From Iocasia fonsfrigidae (lineage in GTDB: Bacteria; Bacillota; Halanaerobiia; Halanaerobiales; DTU029): a stretch of 64,000 bases of DNA. The stretch is from the NCBI RefSeq assembly GCF_017751145.1, contig NZ_CP046640.1, positions 3,390,137 through 3,454,136 on the forward strand. The letters are read 5' to 3'. Of this stretch, positions 48,638 through 58,726 are shown piece by piece. The first letter of the stretch is position 1. Each line of letters begins with the position of its first letter. A program made the translations under genes and the position numbers. The notes below the pieces were generated by a model. That model had not been told where the DNA came from, ran no database searches, and was given only the letters and a program-made list of their open reading frames with translations.

Positions 48638-50266
48638 TTAATTCCTCACTAACCCAATTTTTTTTAATTTTTCAGCAAAACTCTTCCCCACTTTAGGAAT
48701 CATTAACAGGTCATTATATCTAATCGCCTTAATCACAAGTAAAATTAAAAAATATAGTATTACTGCTAATAATACTATTATAAATGTAGCAGCCGGATAG
48801 TGATACCTGGTTATTTTACTTAATAAAAAGTCTATTAAGGAAAAACCCCTGTAAACTATCAATCCCATTACTCCAACAGCAAAAACTGGTTTTATCACCA
48901 GAGCCTTTAAATCAAGCAAAAAGTGGGTATATTTTTTAACATATATTAAATTCAATAAAGCAGCAACTGCAAAACCTGTTACTGTACCGAAAGCAGCACC
49001 CTTTATCCCAAAAGCGGGGTGGGCAGTCAATACATAATTGATCAAAGCATTAATTAAGGCGCCCAGCAATAGATTTGCTGCAGGAACCCTGGTTTTACCT
49101 ATTCCATTTAAAATAGCTGAACTGGTATGTTGTAGTCCAATAAATAAGACACCCCAGGCCGATATCCTTAAGATTGCAGCTGCAGTAGGCACAGCAAAAA
49201 TCACTGTTGTTAAAGGCTCAGCCAGCACAAAAAGCCCTGCTGCTGCCGGCAGACTAATCAATACTGCCAGACGCAGGCCTGCTTGAGTTCTATATTTAAT
49301 AAGCTTTTCTTTATTTAAAGCAAAAGCCTCAGAGATAGACGGCACCAGACTGGTTGCCAGTGAAATGGTAATAATAGTTGGGAAATTAACCAATGTCATA
49401 GCAACTGCAGTCAGTTCCCCAAATAAGGCCATCGGGTCCTGTACCAGCACTCCTGCCTGTAGACGCATAGGAACAATAATAGTATCGACTAAATTCATCA
49501 GGGGTTGTACCAAAGCCCCTAATGTTATGGGTACAGCTAATAAAGCTATCTCCCGTATAAACTGACCCGTATTTGCTAGTTTAACAGATACTTTATTGCC
49601 ATCCCTTATAAACTTCCATATTTTTTTCCTCTTTCTATAGTATATAAAAATTAAAGTTAAAAGTCCAGCAATAGATCCTGTCACAGCACCAGAAGTAGCC
49701 CCGGCAGCAGCCAGTCCAAGGCCCTTACTTAATAATAAATAAGACAACCCTATCATTGTAATCATTCTAATAAATTGCTCTATAATCTGAGATATAGCCG
49801 TAGGCATCATATTCTGTAAGCCCTGAAAAAATCCTCGATAGGTAGCCATCAGTGATACAAAAAAAATCGCTGGAGATATAGCCAGTATTGGATAATATGC
49901 CTCAGGCCCCCATTTAAACAATACAGTCAGGGGTTTAGCTAGAACAGCCATCAAAATTGAAACAAATAATCCAATAAAAAAGGCCATATACCTCCCAACT
50001 GTAAAAACCTGGAAAGCCGCCTTTCTATCACCTAATGAAATCTTTTCAGAGATTAATTTAGCCAGAGCAATAGGAATTCCTGAACGGGAAACAACTAGCA
50101 GGGTAGTATAAACAGGATAAGCTACCTGGTATAGTCCCATACCTCTGGTCCCTATAATCCTGGTCAAGATTATCCTATAGGCAAACCCCATCACTTTAGC
50201 AATCAGACCAGCCGCTGTCAAAATAGCAGCACCCTTAATAAAACTTTGCGCCTTCTCCTCACCCAT
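48638..50266 (-). CDS. SpoVB-like polysaccharide/lipid II flippase (MATE/MOP superfamily)
   Basis: A 542-residue integral membrane protein with about 14 helices of the MOP superfamily (SpoVB/YtgP/MurJ group): FIKGAAILTAAGLIAKVMGFAYRIILTRIIG at the N terminus and GMGLYQVAYPVYTTLLVVSRSGIPIALAKLISE. These flip lipid-linked cell-wall precursors; SpoVB is needed for spore cortex, YtgP for vegetative growth. Adjacency to mazG and spoVT matches the spoVT-yabM (murJ/spoVB-like)-mazG order in Bacillus. Three-base gap to mazG. Confidence 0.93.
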   Translation of the reverse strand: MGEEKAQSFIKGAAILTAAGLIAKVMGFAYRIILTRIIGTRGMGLYQVAYPVYTTLLVVSRSGIPIALAKLISEKISLGDRKAAFQVFTVGRYMAFFIGLFVSILMAVLAKPLTVLFKWGPEAYYPILAISPAIFFVSLMATYRGFFQGLQNMMPTAISQIIEQFIRMITMIGLSYLLLSKGLGLAAAGATSGAVTGSIAGLLTLIFIYYRKRKKIWKFIRDGNKVSVKLANTGQFIREIALLAVPITLGALVQPLMNLVDTIIVPMRLQAGVLVQDPMALFGELTAVAMTLVNFPTIITISLATSLVPSISEAFALNKEKLIKYRTQAGLRLAVLISLPAAAGLFVLAEPLTTVIFAVPTAAAILRISAWGVLFIGLQHTSSAILNGIGKTRVPAANLLLGALINALINYVLTAHPAFGIKGAAFGTVTGFAVAALLNLIYVKKYTHFLLDLKALVIKPVFAVGVMGLIVYRGFSLIDFLLSKITRYHYPAATFIIVLLAVILYFLILLVIKAIRYNDLLMIPKVGKSFAEKLKKIGLVRN

Positions 50267-50336
50267 CTCTAATACATCCTTCCCCTAATGTATTATTTAT
50301 CTTTTCCGATATCATATTCTTTTAAACTTGAACAAA

Positions 50337-50631
50337 ATGGCTTTACGACCATAATAATTTTTATTCTACCGCTTGTCGTTCGCTACGACATCCGTGCCTC
50401 CACTCTCTGTCAAAACTTTTTGCTCCGGCGTCCTGCCTCCACAAAAAGTTAGAGTCGCTATAGAATAAAAAATTATTACTTAGCCACCTTGACTAAGACC
50501 AATATATTTACTGGACGACTCTAGAAATTATCCGTAGGCAGGACGCCGAAGGAGAATTTCTCGACAGTAAGCGTAAGCAGGACGCTGTAGCGCACGACAA
50601 GGAAAGTAAATATATTTGTCGGTCTTCAAAG
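50337..50631. repeat. Pair of inverted 86-bp structured elements, each in an AT-rich hairpin
   Basis: Element A (50372-50457) and element B (50516-50601) are both exactly 86 bp; B read on the minus strand aligns end to end with A. Shared words include CTTGTCGT, CGCTAC, CGGCGTCCTGCCT and AGAGTCG. Each is flanked by its own unrelated AT-rich inverted repeat (TTTTTATTCTA/TAGAATAAAAA around A; AATATATTTACT/AGTAAATATATT around B). Stems inside differ in sequence but keep pairing (AACTTTTTG/CAAAAAGTT in A, AGAAATT/AATTTCT in B), which is covariation. The local G+C is far above the neighbourhood. No gene is present in 50267-50689. Confidence 0.75.
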
Positions 50632-50689
50632 TTATCCATAATTTTCCTTAACAAGAACAAATATAAGTAAGCATATGTATTTTTTATTA

Positions 50690-50711
50690 CCCCCTCCTTA
50701 AACAGAGGGGG
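50690..50711 (-). terminator. Terminator after spoVT
   Basis: CCCCCTC/GAGGGGG stem with an 8-base loop, 15 bases after the spoVT stop, followed on the minus strand by TAATAAAAAATA rather than a pure T-run. Confidence 0.65.
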
Positions 50712-50726
50712 ATTAAGTAAATATTA

Positions 50727-51302
50727 TTACTGCTCCATCTGCTTAGCCAGGAAAGAAGCGGCTGTATTGGCCAGCTTCATTTCAAGTTCACCCATTTCCT
50801 GCCCTTCTTCCTTAGCACTCATTACTACAACACCAATAGGATCTCCTTCCACAATAATGGGTGCCATCACAGATGAATTGAAAGAATAATCCTCAATTTC
50901 ACCAATACCCTGGCAAAAGGAATCTACTCCTTTATCGTTTATGATAGATGCCCTTCTATCTTCCATTACCTTTTCTGCATCACTACTTATTTGTTTTTCT
51001 AGGAAAGTCTTTCGCGGAACACCTGAAACGGCTATGATCACATCTCTGTCCAGTATAAATACCCCATGATTTGTCTCTTCAGCTAATGCATCTGCATATT
51101 CCTGGGCAAATTCACTTAATTCACCGATCGGGGAATATTTCTTAAGTATAACTTCACCCTCCCGATCAACAAAGATTTCAAGTGGCTCTCCTTCCCTGAT
51201 ACGCATTGTACGTCTTATCTCCTTAGGGATAACAACCCTGCCCAGATCATCAATTCTTCTTACAATCCCTGTTGCTTTCATAGACTGCCGGAAACCCAGC
51301 AA
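50727..51302 (-). CDS. spoVT: Stage V sporulation protein T, AbrB-type regulator
   Basis: About 191 residues. The N-terminal swapped-hairpin AbrB DNA-binding domain (MKATGIVRRIDDLGRVVIPKEIRRTMRI) is followed by a GAF domain (about 60-190). SpoVT is a forespore regulator acting with sigma-G. I place the start at the TTG 51302, preceded by AGGGAGGTGA, seven codons before the conventional MKATG (ATG at 51281), which itself has no ribosome binding site close by. A longer frame to 51347 is not supported. Located between mfd and the SpoVB-like gene as in Bacillus. Confidence 0.95.
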   Translation of the reverse strand: MLGFRQSMKATGIVRRIDDLGRVVIPKEIRRTMRIREGEPLEIFVDREGEVILKKYSPIGELSEFAQEYADALAEETNHGVFILDRDVIIAVSGVPRKTFLEKQISSDAEKVMEDRRASIINDKGVDSFCQGIGEIEDYSFNSSVMAPIIVEGDPIGVVVMSAKEEGQEMGELEMKLANTAASFLAKQMEQ

Positions 51303-51489
51303 ATCACCTCCCTTTGAGTTCTGACCCCAATCACCTGTAATATACATTTGCTGTCTAATATTTAAGAGGAAGGGGTTTCTAAAAATAGCTTTCCCATAGA
51401 AGGTAAATTTATACTATCTAAGATAAGGTTGCTAATCCTGACCCACAAAAATAACAAATCAAAAAATAAGAGTCTTGTATACAGGTGAT

Positions 51490-54400
51490 TTATTTTCCAG
51501 AAAGAACAATAAAATCCTGTAGGATCTTTTCTAAAAACATGATGTCTTTACCTTTAATTCCCAGAGACGGTGTCCTTCCTGACTTTATTCTTATCTTTCC
51601 TTTATGTCTGTCTATCAATTTAAATAATATATCAGGATCTATATCTTTAGCACTTGCAAAATAACATATAATATAACTATTTTTATAGGTAATTTTATTT
51701 ATACCCAGTTTACGGGCAGCAATTTTAATCTTACTAATATTAATCAAATTAACCACTACCTCTGGAGGATCACCAAAACGGTCTATCAACTCATCTATAA
51801 GACTACTGAGGGTCTCTTCCTTTTTAACAGCCATTATTTTTTTATATATTTCAATTTTTTGCTTTGCATCTGTAATATAATCATCAGGTATATAGGCATC
51901 TACTGCTAACTTTATTTCAACTTCCAATTTATCTTCATCTTTTTGACCTTTTAATTCCTCAATTGCATTTTCAAGTAGTTTACAGTATAAAGAAAAACCA
52001 ATTGTTGCAATATGACCATGTTGTTCAGGACCCAATAAGTTACCTGCACCCCTGATTTCCAGGTCACGCATAGCAATCTTAAAACCGGAACCAAGGTTTG
52101 TAAACTCCTTAATTGCACCCAAACGCTTTTCAGCAACCTCCGGCAAAATACGATCCCGTTCATATAACAAATAGGCATAGGCAACCCGGTTAGAGCGGCC
52201 TACCCTGCCACGCAGCTGATATAATTGAGCTAAACCCATTATTTCAGCCCTATTAACAATAATTGTATTAACATTCGGCAGGTCAAGACCAGTCTCAATA
52301 ATAGTTGTACAGACCAGCACATCATAATCATTATTATAAAAATTCATCATTAATTTTTCCAGTTTATGTTCATTCATCTGACCATGTGCTACGGCAACTC
52401 TGGCTTCAGGTACTAATTTTTTAACCATATCTGCTTTTTCCTCAATATCTTCTACCCTGTTATGTACAAAATATACCTGTCCCTGCCTGCCTATCTCTTT
52501 TCTGATAGCATCACGTACTAATTCGCGATTAAATTCACTAATATGAGTCCTGATCGGATATCTATTTTGTGGTGGCGTTTCAATAACACTCATATCCCTG
52601 ACCCCAACAAGAGCCATATGAAGAGTCCTTGGTATCGGGGTTGCTGATAGGGTCAGTACATCCACATTTCTTTTAAAATCCTTTAAACGCTCCTTATGTG
52701 TAACCCCAAATCTCTGTTCTTCATCAACAACCAATAACCCCAGATCATTAAAAATAATATCTTTAGATAGTAGCCTGTGTGTCCCAATAATTATATCAAC
52801 CTCTCCCAGGGCTAGCCTCTTTAAGACATCCTTCTGCTCAGAACGGGTCCTAAACCTGCTGATCATTTCAATTGCAATTGGATAATCTTTCATTCTTTCT
52901 ACAAATGTATTATAGTGTTGTTGGGCAAGTATAGTAGTCGGAACCAAAACGGCTGTTTGCTTGCCATCCATAACAGCCTTAAAAGCAGCACGAATCGCAA
53001 CCTCTGTCTTACCATAACCTACATCACCACATAACAAACGATCCATCGGGGTATCAGCTTCCATATCCTGTTTTACATCTTTGATAGCTTGCAACTGATC
53101 AGGTGTCTCTTCATAAGGGAAAGCCTCTTCAAACTCCTGCTGCCAGACCGTATCTTTAGAAAAACTATATCCTTCAACTGTCTCCCGTTCTGCATATAAT
53201 TCGAGAAGACCAACAGCCATTTCTTTTACTGAATCCTTTACCTTTTGTTTGACCTTTTTCCATTCGCTCCCACCCAGTTTATATAAGCTAGGCGGTTTCT
53301 GGTCTGCACCAATATATTTTTGAACTAAATTAACCTGTTCAGTCGGCACATATAATTTATCTTCACCAGCATATTGTAAAACCAGATAATCCTGGTGTTT
53401 ACCCTGAATATCCAGAGTTTCTACCCCAGTATATTTCCCTACTCCATGATTTTCGTGAACAACATAATCACCAATACTTAACTCTTCAAATGATGATATG
53501 TTCACACCTTCTTCCAGGTCATGTAACCGCTGCCGTTTTTTCTTCTGAGCCTGACCAAAGACCTCTTTTTCTGTAAAGACAACTAATTTAAGGTCCTCAA
53601 AAATAAAACCCTCTGCCAGACTTCCCTCCCTGACCATAATCGCTCCAGGTTTAAGGGAATCCCCTTCCTTAATCACCAACAGCTCCTCTTCTTGTAGATA
53701 TTTAATAAGTCTACTTACCTTGGTCCTGGAATTTAAGGTTATCATCACCCGGTACTTATTATCCTGAAGTTTTTTTAATTCATCTAATAATAAAGGAAGT
53801 TTACCGTGATATGGTTCAACACCCCTTGTCGTAAATAAAAAGCTTTTGCTAGTATCTATAGGAGATACTGTACTGGCTATATCTGAAGAAAATAAAATAT
53901 TACTATATTTACTTAATTCCTCAATAAGCTGATTAATATCCAGAAAATTTCCCCTATATCCAGGTGTTACACTCCCCTGCTCCAACAAGGTAGCCTGGGT
54001 TGCCATTAACTCTCTATCAAGGTGTCTAACCCTTTCCCAGAATCTCCCTGCCTGATTGATAAAAATTCCCGCCTTCTCCGGCAGATAATCAAAAAGAGAA
54101 GCAGGCTCATAAAAAAAAGGCAAAAATTGTTGGTTGCCAGGGAAATCATTCAATTCAGATAATTTTTCTAAATTATCATTCATTCTATCTAATAAATAAT
54201 CAGCTTCTTCATCATTACCCGATTTTTTCAAGACTTTTATCGTATCCTGATATTCCTTACGAATAACCGGTACTACCCTATTAAAATCATCCTTTGAAAA
54301 AACAATTTCCCTGGATGGTGGTATAACAATCTCTTCCAGCTCAAGAAACGAGCGCTGGGATCCCAGGTCAAATGACCTTATTGAATCAATCTCATCACCA

Positions 54401-54990
54401 AAAAACTCTATCCTGATAGGTTTCTCAACAGAAAGAGTATAAATATCAACAATACCACCACGCACACTAAATTCACCTGCTTCCTCAACCATTTCACTCC
54501 TTTTATAGCCCAGTACAGCCAGAGAAGAAACCAATTTAGAAAGATTCATTTCCTGCCCAGTATTAAGGTAAAGTGAATATTTTTCAAAGGCTTCAGGTGG
54601 CATGGTCGTCCTTAATAAATTGGCAGTAGTAGTTATTACAATTTTGGCTTTATCAGGGAAAATTGTTAGTTCCTGTAATACCTTTAATCTACTACCAAGT
54701 TCTTTATAATCCTCAACTATTTGCTCATGTGGTAGAACTTCAATTTCAGGGTATATCAAAACCCTTTCTTCAGGCAAAAAACGAATCAGGTCTTCATAGT
54801 ATTGTTCAACATGGTAGGTATCATTTACTACCAGAAGTATATTATCAGGTAGGCTCTCAATTATATTAGCTATAAAAAAATTCAGCCGTGAATTAACAAG
54901 CCCCTTAACCATGAGATTTTGCCTGTCATTTAAGGCCAATAAGAAATCAGCTATTTTTTTATTGTTTAAAAACAAAGAATTCAACACCAT
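51490..54990 (-). CDS. mfd: Transcription-repair coupling factor Mfd
   Basis: About 1166 residues, the usual Mfd length. N-terminal UvrB-like domains (EVLPHEQ region, VVSLAVLGY), the CarD-like RNA polymerase-interacting domain (LSIGDYVVHENHGVGKYTG), the SF2 translocase with Walker A GDVGYGKTEVA, DEEQRFG, SATPIPRTLHMA, and QLRGRVGRS, and the C-terminal TRCF domain. It removes RNA polymerase stalled at DNA lesions and recruits UvrA. I choose the ATG at 54990 (MVLNSLF...) for the AAGGGAAGGA site just upstream; the frame is open to 55011. Follows pth. Confidence 0.97.
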   Translation of the reverse strand: MVLNSLFLNNKKIADFLLALNDRQNLMVKGLVNSRLNFFIANIIESLPDNILLVVNDTYHVEQYYEDLIRFLPEERVLIYPEIEVLPHEQIVEDYKELGSRLKVLQELTIFPDKAKIVITTTANLLRTTMPPEAFEKYSLYLNTGQEMNLSKLVSSLAVLGYKRSEMVEEAGEFSVRGGIVDIYTLSVEKPIRIEFFGDEIDSIRSFDLGSQRSFLELEEIVIPPSREIVFSKDDFNRVVPVIRKEYQDTIKVLKKSGNDEEADYLLDRMNDNLEKLSELNDFPGNQQFLPFFYEPASLFDYLPEKAGIFINQAGRFWERVRHLDRELMATQATLLEQGSVTPGYRGNFLDINQLIEELSKYSNILFSSDIASTVSPIDTSKSFLFTTRGVEPYHGKLPLLLDELKKLQDNKYRVMITLNSRTKVSRLIKYLQEEELLVIKEGDSLKPGAIMVREGSLAEGFIFEDLKLVVFTEKEVFGQAQKKKRQRLHDLEEGVNISSFEELSIGDYVVHENHGVGKYTGVETLDIQGKHQDYLVLQYAGEDKLYVPTEQVNLVQKYIGADQKPPSLYKLGGSEWKKVKQKVKDSVKEMAVGLLELYAERETVEGYSFSKDTVWQQEFEEAFPYEETPDQLQAIKDVKQDMEADTPMDRLLCGDVGYGKTEVAIRAAFKAVMDGKQTAVLVPTTILAQQHYNTFVERMKDYPIAIEMISRFRTRSEQKDVLKRLALGEVDIIIGTHRLLSKDIIFNDLGLLVVDEEQRFGVTHKERLKDFKRNVDVLTLSATPIPRTLHMALVGVRDMSVIETPPQNRYPIRTHISEFNRELVRDAIRKEIGRQGQVYFVHNRVEDIEEKADMVKKLVPEARVAVAHGQMNEHKLEKLMMNFYNNDYDVLVCTTIIETGLDLPNVNTIIVNRAEIMGLAQLYQLRGRVGRSNRVAYAYLLYERDRILPEVAEKRLGAIKEFTNLGSGFKIAMRDLEIRGAGNLLGPEQHGHIATIGFSLYCKLLENAIEELKGQKDEDKLEVEIKLAVDAYIPDDYITDAKQKIEIYKKIMAVKKEETLSSLIDELIDRFGDPPEVVVNLINISKIKIAARKLGINKITYKNSYIICYFASAKDIDPDILFKLIDRHKGKIRIKSGRTPSLGIKGKDIMFLEKILQDFIVLSGK

Positions 54991-55017
54991 ATTTTTCCTT
55001 CCCTTATACAAATATCA

Positions 55018-55048
55018 AAAGGGCCCCTGCTAAAAAGCACGGGCCTTT
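55018..55048. terminator. Hairpin between pth and mfd
   Basis: GGGCCCCTGC/GCACGGGCC stem with an AAAAA loop, flanked by A and T runs. It may end pth transcripts or attenuate mfd. Confidence 0.55.
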
Positions 55049-55055
55049 TATTTAT

Positions 55056-55613
55056 TTAGTTATACTTATTCATAGCAGCCTCAAAGCCATCTGTTATAAT
55101 AATAGGGATAGCTCCACTAATATTTTTAATTGCTTCATTAATTAATTTATCCTCATCTTTAGAAAAATAACCCAGTACATAGTTTGTAGTAGCCATACCC
55201 TCCGGTGGACGGCCAATACCTACACGTATTCTTGGTATTTTATTTGTTCCCAGACAATTTATAATCGACCTAAGGCCATTATGACCCCCGGGACTTCCGG
55301 CAGTCTTTATTCTAATTTTCCCTGTTGGCAAATCCATATCATCATAGATAACGATAACTTTATTGAGCGGTACCTTGAAATAATCAAGAATCAACTTTAC
55401 AGATTCACCACTTTTATTCATATATGTCTGTGGTTGGGCTAATATTACCCTCTTATTTTTAATCTGTCCTTTAGCAAGAATAGCTTTAAGCTTATGCCTT
55501 GTACCTGTAATATCAAAATCCCCCGCCAGATTATAGACAACCCTAAACCCAATATTATGACGGGTAGAACTATATTTATCACCAGGATTACCCAGACCAA
55601 CAATTAAATACAT
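55056..55613 (-). CDS. pth: Peptidyl-tRNA hydrolase
   Basis: A 185-residue hydrolase that recycles peptidyl-tRNAs released from ribosomes. MYLIVGLGNPGDKYSSTRHNIGF carries the catalytic histidine (H20); DDMDLPTGKIRIKTAGSPGGHNGLRSI contains the conserved Asp and GGHNG. Member of the prs-rplY-pth-mfd operon. Confidence 0.97.
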   Translation of the reverse strand: MYLIVGLGNPGDKYSSTRHNIGFRVVYNLAGDFDITGTRHKLKAILAKGQIKNKRVILAQPQTYMNKSGESVKLILDYFKVPLNKVIVIYDDMDLPTGKIRIKTAGSPGGHNGLRSIINCLGTNKIPRIRVGIGRPPEGMATTNYVLGYFSKDEDKLINEAIKNISGAIPIIITDGFEAAMNKYN

Positions 55614-55648
55614 TTTACTCCCCCTGGGTCTTTATCCATTTAAATAAC

Positions 55649-56299
55649 CTATTCCTCATCCTCTTCTTCAGCTGTTTCTTCCTCTGCATCTTCTTCACCT
55701 ATTACTTCTGGTTCCATAAATTCATCATCTTCTTCTTCAACCTCTTCCTCAACCAGTTCTGTTGGAACAACAACAGTTACAACAGCTTCATCAAGAGGGG
55801 TAACAACATCTATATCTTCTGGAATATCAATATCATTTACTAGTAGAGAATTACCTACTTCCAGAGCAGAGATATCCAGTTCTATTTCTTCAGGAATATT
55901 AAGAGGTAAACATTCAACTTCAATCTCTCTGAGCAACTGCTGTAGTACACCACCATCTGCTACACCAACAGCATTTCCTGTAAGATTGAGGGGTACTGAT
56001 ATAGTAATCTTTTCATCCATTGAAATATGATGGAAATCAATATGCAGAATATCTCCACTAATTGGATTTTTCTGTACCTCTTTGATCATTACTGTTTCCT
56101 GGTCACCATCTAATGTCATATCAAAGATAGCATTCCCACTCATTTTATGTTTTAAGTCTTCCGGATTAATAGTCAGTGCTTGCGAATCACGGGTCTTACC
56201 ATATACTACAGCTGGTACAAAGCCTTCTCTTCTTAATCTCCGGGCAACACCCTTACCAGTTTCTGCTCTTAACTCAGCCTTTAGATTATATCTTTCCAT
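55649..56299 (-). CDS. rplY: Ribosomal protein L25/general stress protein Ctc
   Basis: A 216-residue long-form L25 (TL5/Ctc) binding 5S rRNA. The L25 N-terminal domain (about 1-92) is followed by a beta C-terminal domain and an acidic low-complexity tail (VEEEVEEEDDEFMEPEV..., residues about 186-216), common in this family. Downstream of prs in the usual Firmicute order. Confidence 0.95.
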   Translation of the reverse strand: MERYNLKAELRAETGKGVARRLRREGFVPAVVYGKTRDSQALTINPEDLKHKMSGNAIFDMTLDGDQETVMIKEVQKNPISGDILHIDFHHISMDEKITISVPLNLTGNAVGVADGGVLQQLLREIEVECLPLNIPEEIELDISALEVGNSLLVNDIDIPEDIDVVTPLDEAVVTVVVPTELVEEEVEEEDDEFMEPEVIGEEDAEEETAEEEDEE

Positions 56300-56409
56300 A
56301 ACAATCCTCTCCTTTACTTATTCAAACACAGCTAGTAAAAAAATATGTTCTAAATCATATTATACCATCCATCTTATATTTCAGCAAGTGTCCAATAATT
56401 ATTCCCCTT

Positions 56410-57354
56410 TTAGAATAAAACACTTACTGATAGGTCCTTAAAAATACGGTCTATTGCTTCAGCAAATAATGGTGCTACTGATAGGACCTTAAGATTGTCC
56501 AGTCCACAATCAAGGTTCTGGGGTATGGAGTTGGTAACAATTATTTCTTTAAATGGGGCAGCCTTCAATCTTTCAATGGCAGGTCCAGAGAATAAACCAT
56601 GTGTCCCACAGGCATATACATTATCAGCCCCTTTTTCTTTTAAAACCTTAGCAGCCTGAGTAATAGTACCGGCAGTATCAATAATATCATCAAACAGAAT
56701 TACATTCCTGCCTGAGACATCACCAATAACATTCTGAACCTCAGCCACATTAGCCTTAGGTCTTCTTTTATCAATAATCGCTATTGGCAGATCTAAAGAT
56801 TCTGCCAGCTGTCTAACCCTTTTTACTGCTCCAACATCTGGTGCTACAGCAGTAAGATTTTTCAAACCCTTGTTTTTAAAATAATCTATCATAATAGGTG
56901 CAGAATACAAATGATCTACTGGAATATCAAAGAAACCCTGTATCTGTGGTGCATGGAAATCAACAGACAGCAGTCTACGGGCACCTGCTTTGGTAATTAA
57001 ATTAGCAACAAGTTTTGCTGTTATCGGATCGCGCGGTTGTGCTTTGCGATCCTGTCTGGCATAACCATAATATGGTACTACAGCTGTTATTCTGCGGGCA
57101 GAAGCCCTTCTAAGGGCATCAATCATAACCAGTAACTCCATAATATTCTCATTTACGGGTGGACTTGTTGGTTGAACAACAAAAACATCAGCTCCCCGTA
57201 CTGTTTCATCAATGGTTACACCTATCTCACCATCCTTAAAGCGACATATCTCCGCACTTACCAATTCGGTTCCCAAACAATCACAAATTTCTTTAGCGAG
57301 AGCACGGTGGCAATTCCCAGCAAAAATCTTTAATTTGTCACTGTATGTAGACAT
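56410..57354 (-). CDS. prs: Ribose-phosphate pyrophosphokinase
   Basis: About 314 residues. Makes PRPP from ribose 5-phosphate and ATP. Motifs: FKDGEIGVTIDETVRG, YGYARQDRKAQPRDPI, SVDFHAPQIQGFF, and the PRPP loop NVILFDDIIDTAGTI. The ATG at 57354 overlaps the glmU stop by one base (TGATG); a TTG three bases upstream is less likely. Confidence 0.97.
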   Translation of the reverse strand: MSTYSDKLKIFAGNCHRALAKEICDCLGTELVSAEICRFKDGEIGVTIDETVRGADVFVVQPTSPPVNENIMELLVMIDALRRASARRITAVVPYYGYARQDRKAQPRDPITAKLVANLITKAGARRLLSVDFHAPQIQGFFDIPVDHLYSAPIMIDYFKNKGLKNLTAVAPDVGAVKRVRQLAESLDLPIAIIDKRRPKANVAEVQNVIGDVSGRNVILFDDIIDTAGTITQAAKVLKEKGADNVYACGTHGLFSGPAIERLKAAPFKEIIVTNSIPQNLDCGLDNLKVLSVAPLFAEAIDRIFKDLSVSVLF

Positions 57355-58724
57355 CAATTATCCTCACTACCTCCCTTAGTCTTATCAAAGGTTCTGGCAG
57401 GGACACCAACTACAGTAACAGCCTCTGGAACATCTTTAGTCACTACAGAGCCTGCCCCTGTCTTACCTCCATCTCCTATACTTATCGGAGCAACTATAGT
57501 AGTATTGCTCCCAATAAAAACATTATCACCTATCTTTGTTTTATGCTTATCCTGACCATCATAATTAGCAAAAATAGTACCGGCACCAACATTAGTCCCT
57601 TTCCCAATCTCTACATCACCAGCATAGCTTAAATGAGGCACTTTACTATTTTCCCCTATCCTTGCCTTTTTTAGTTCTACAAAATCACCGATTTTCGCCC
57701 CTTTCTCAACTATCGAACCTGGCCGTATATAAGCAAAAGGTCCAATATTTACACCATCACTTATTTTACTATCTTGAATTATACAGTGGTCTACAATATT
57801 AACTTTATCGGCTATTTTTGCATTATTTAATCTGCAGTGTGAACCTACTACACTATATGAACCAATTTCAGTCTTTCCTGCTAGATATGTAAAGGGATAA
57901 ATAATACTATCACGACCTATTGTAACACCTTCATCAATATATGTTACAGCCGGGTCAATAATAGTAACACCATTTTTCATATGACAATTATTAATCCGCT
58001 TTCTAATTATTTTCTCTACCAACGAAAGGTTAACTCGATCATTAACCCCAATTATTTCATTATTATCTTCACAGACCACAGGTATTATAACACCATCTGT
58101 TTCATTAATATAACTTATTGTATCTGTTAAGTAATATTCCTGTTGGGCATTATTATTATCTAATCTGGTCAGGGCAGCCTCTAAACATTTGCTATCAAAG
58201 CAATAAACCCCACTATTAATCTCCTTGATTTCCTTTTCAGTACTTGAAGCATCCTTTTCTTCAACAATCCTCTCTATATAACCATTATTATCACGAATAA
58301 TCCTACCATAGCCTGAAGGTTCTTCTAAATAAGCAGTAAGGACTGCAGCTGCAGCACCCTGTTCCTCCCTCTGACGAATAAGCCGCTTAAGCCTCTGGGG
58401 ACTGAGTAATGGTGTATCACCATATAAGATCAGTACTGAACCTTGATGTTCCTTAATATAACTCGCAGCCTGTAAAACAGCATGACCTGTACCCAGCTGT
58501 TCTTTTTGCAGTACTGACTTAACCCCTTTTCCCTCAAGTAATTTACTTACCTTATCACCCTGATGGCCCACAACTGCTACTACCTGGGAGTTTATTTCAT
58601 TAATATTATCAATAACATGTTCCACCATAGCTTTTCCAGCAACCTGATGGAGGACTTTAGTTAAGTCAGACTTCATCCGGGTTCCTTCCCCAGCTGCTAA
58701 TATAATAGATAATAAATCAGACAT
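57354..58724 (-). CDS. glmU: Bifunctional UDP-GlcNAc pyrophosphorylase / GlcN-1-P acetyltransferase
   Basis: A 456-residue enzyme of UDP-GlcNAc synthesis for peptidoglycan and outer-membrane glycolipids. N-terminal uridyltransferase with LAAGEGTRMKSDLTKVLH, C-terminal left-handed beta helix with hexapeptide repeats and the acetyl-CoA region (KKARIGENSKVPHLSYAGD). Upstream gene ends 2 bases before; prs overlaps by one base. Confidence 0.97.
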   Translation of the reverse strand: MSDLLSIILAAGEGTRMKSDLTKVLHQVAGKAMVEHVIDNINEINSQVVAVVGHQGDKVSKLLEGKGVKSVLQKEQLGTGHAVLQAASYIKEHQGSVLILYGDTPLLSPQRLKRLIRQREEQGAAAAVLTAYLEEPSGYGRIIRDNNGYIERIVEEKDASSTEKEIKEINSGVYCFDSKCLEAALTRLDNNNAQQEYYLTDTISYINETDGVIIPVVCEDNNEIIGVNDRVNLSLVEKIIRKRINNCHMKNGVTIIDPAVTYIDEGVTIGRDSIIYPFTYLAGKTEIGSYSVVGSHCRLNNAKIADKVNIVDHCIIQDSKISDGVNIGPFAYIRPGSIVEKGAKIGDFVELKKARIGENSKVPHLSYAGDVEIGKGTNVGAGTIFANYDGQDKHKTKIGDNVFIGSNTTIVAPISIGDGGKTGAGSVVTKDVPEAVTVVGVPARTFDKTKGGSEDN

Positions 58725-58726
58725 CT

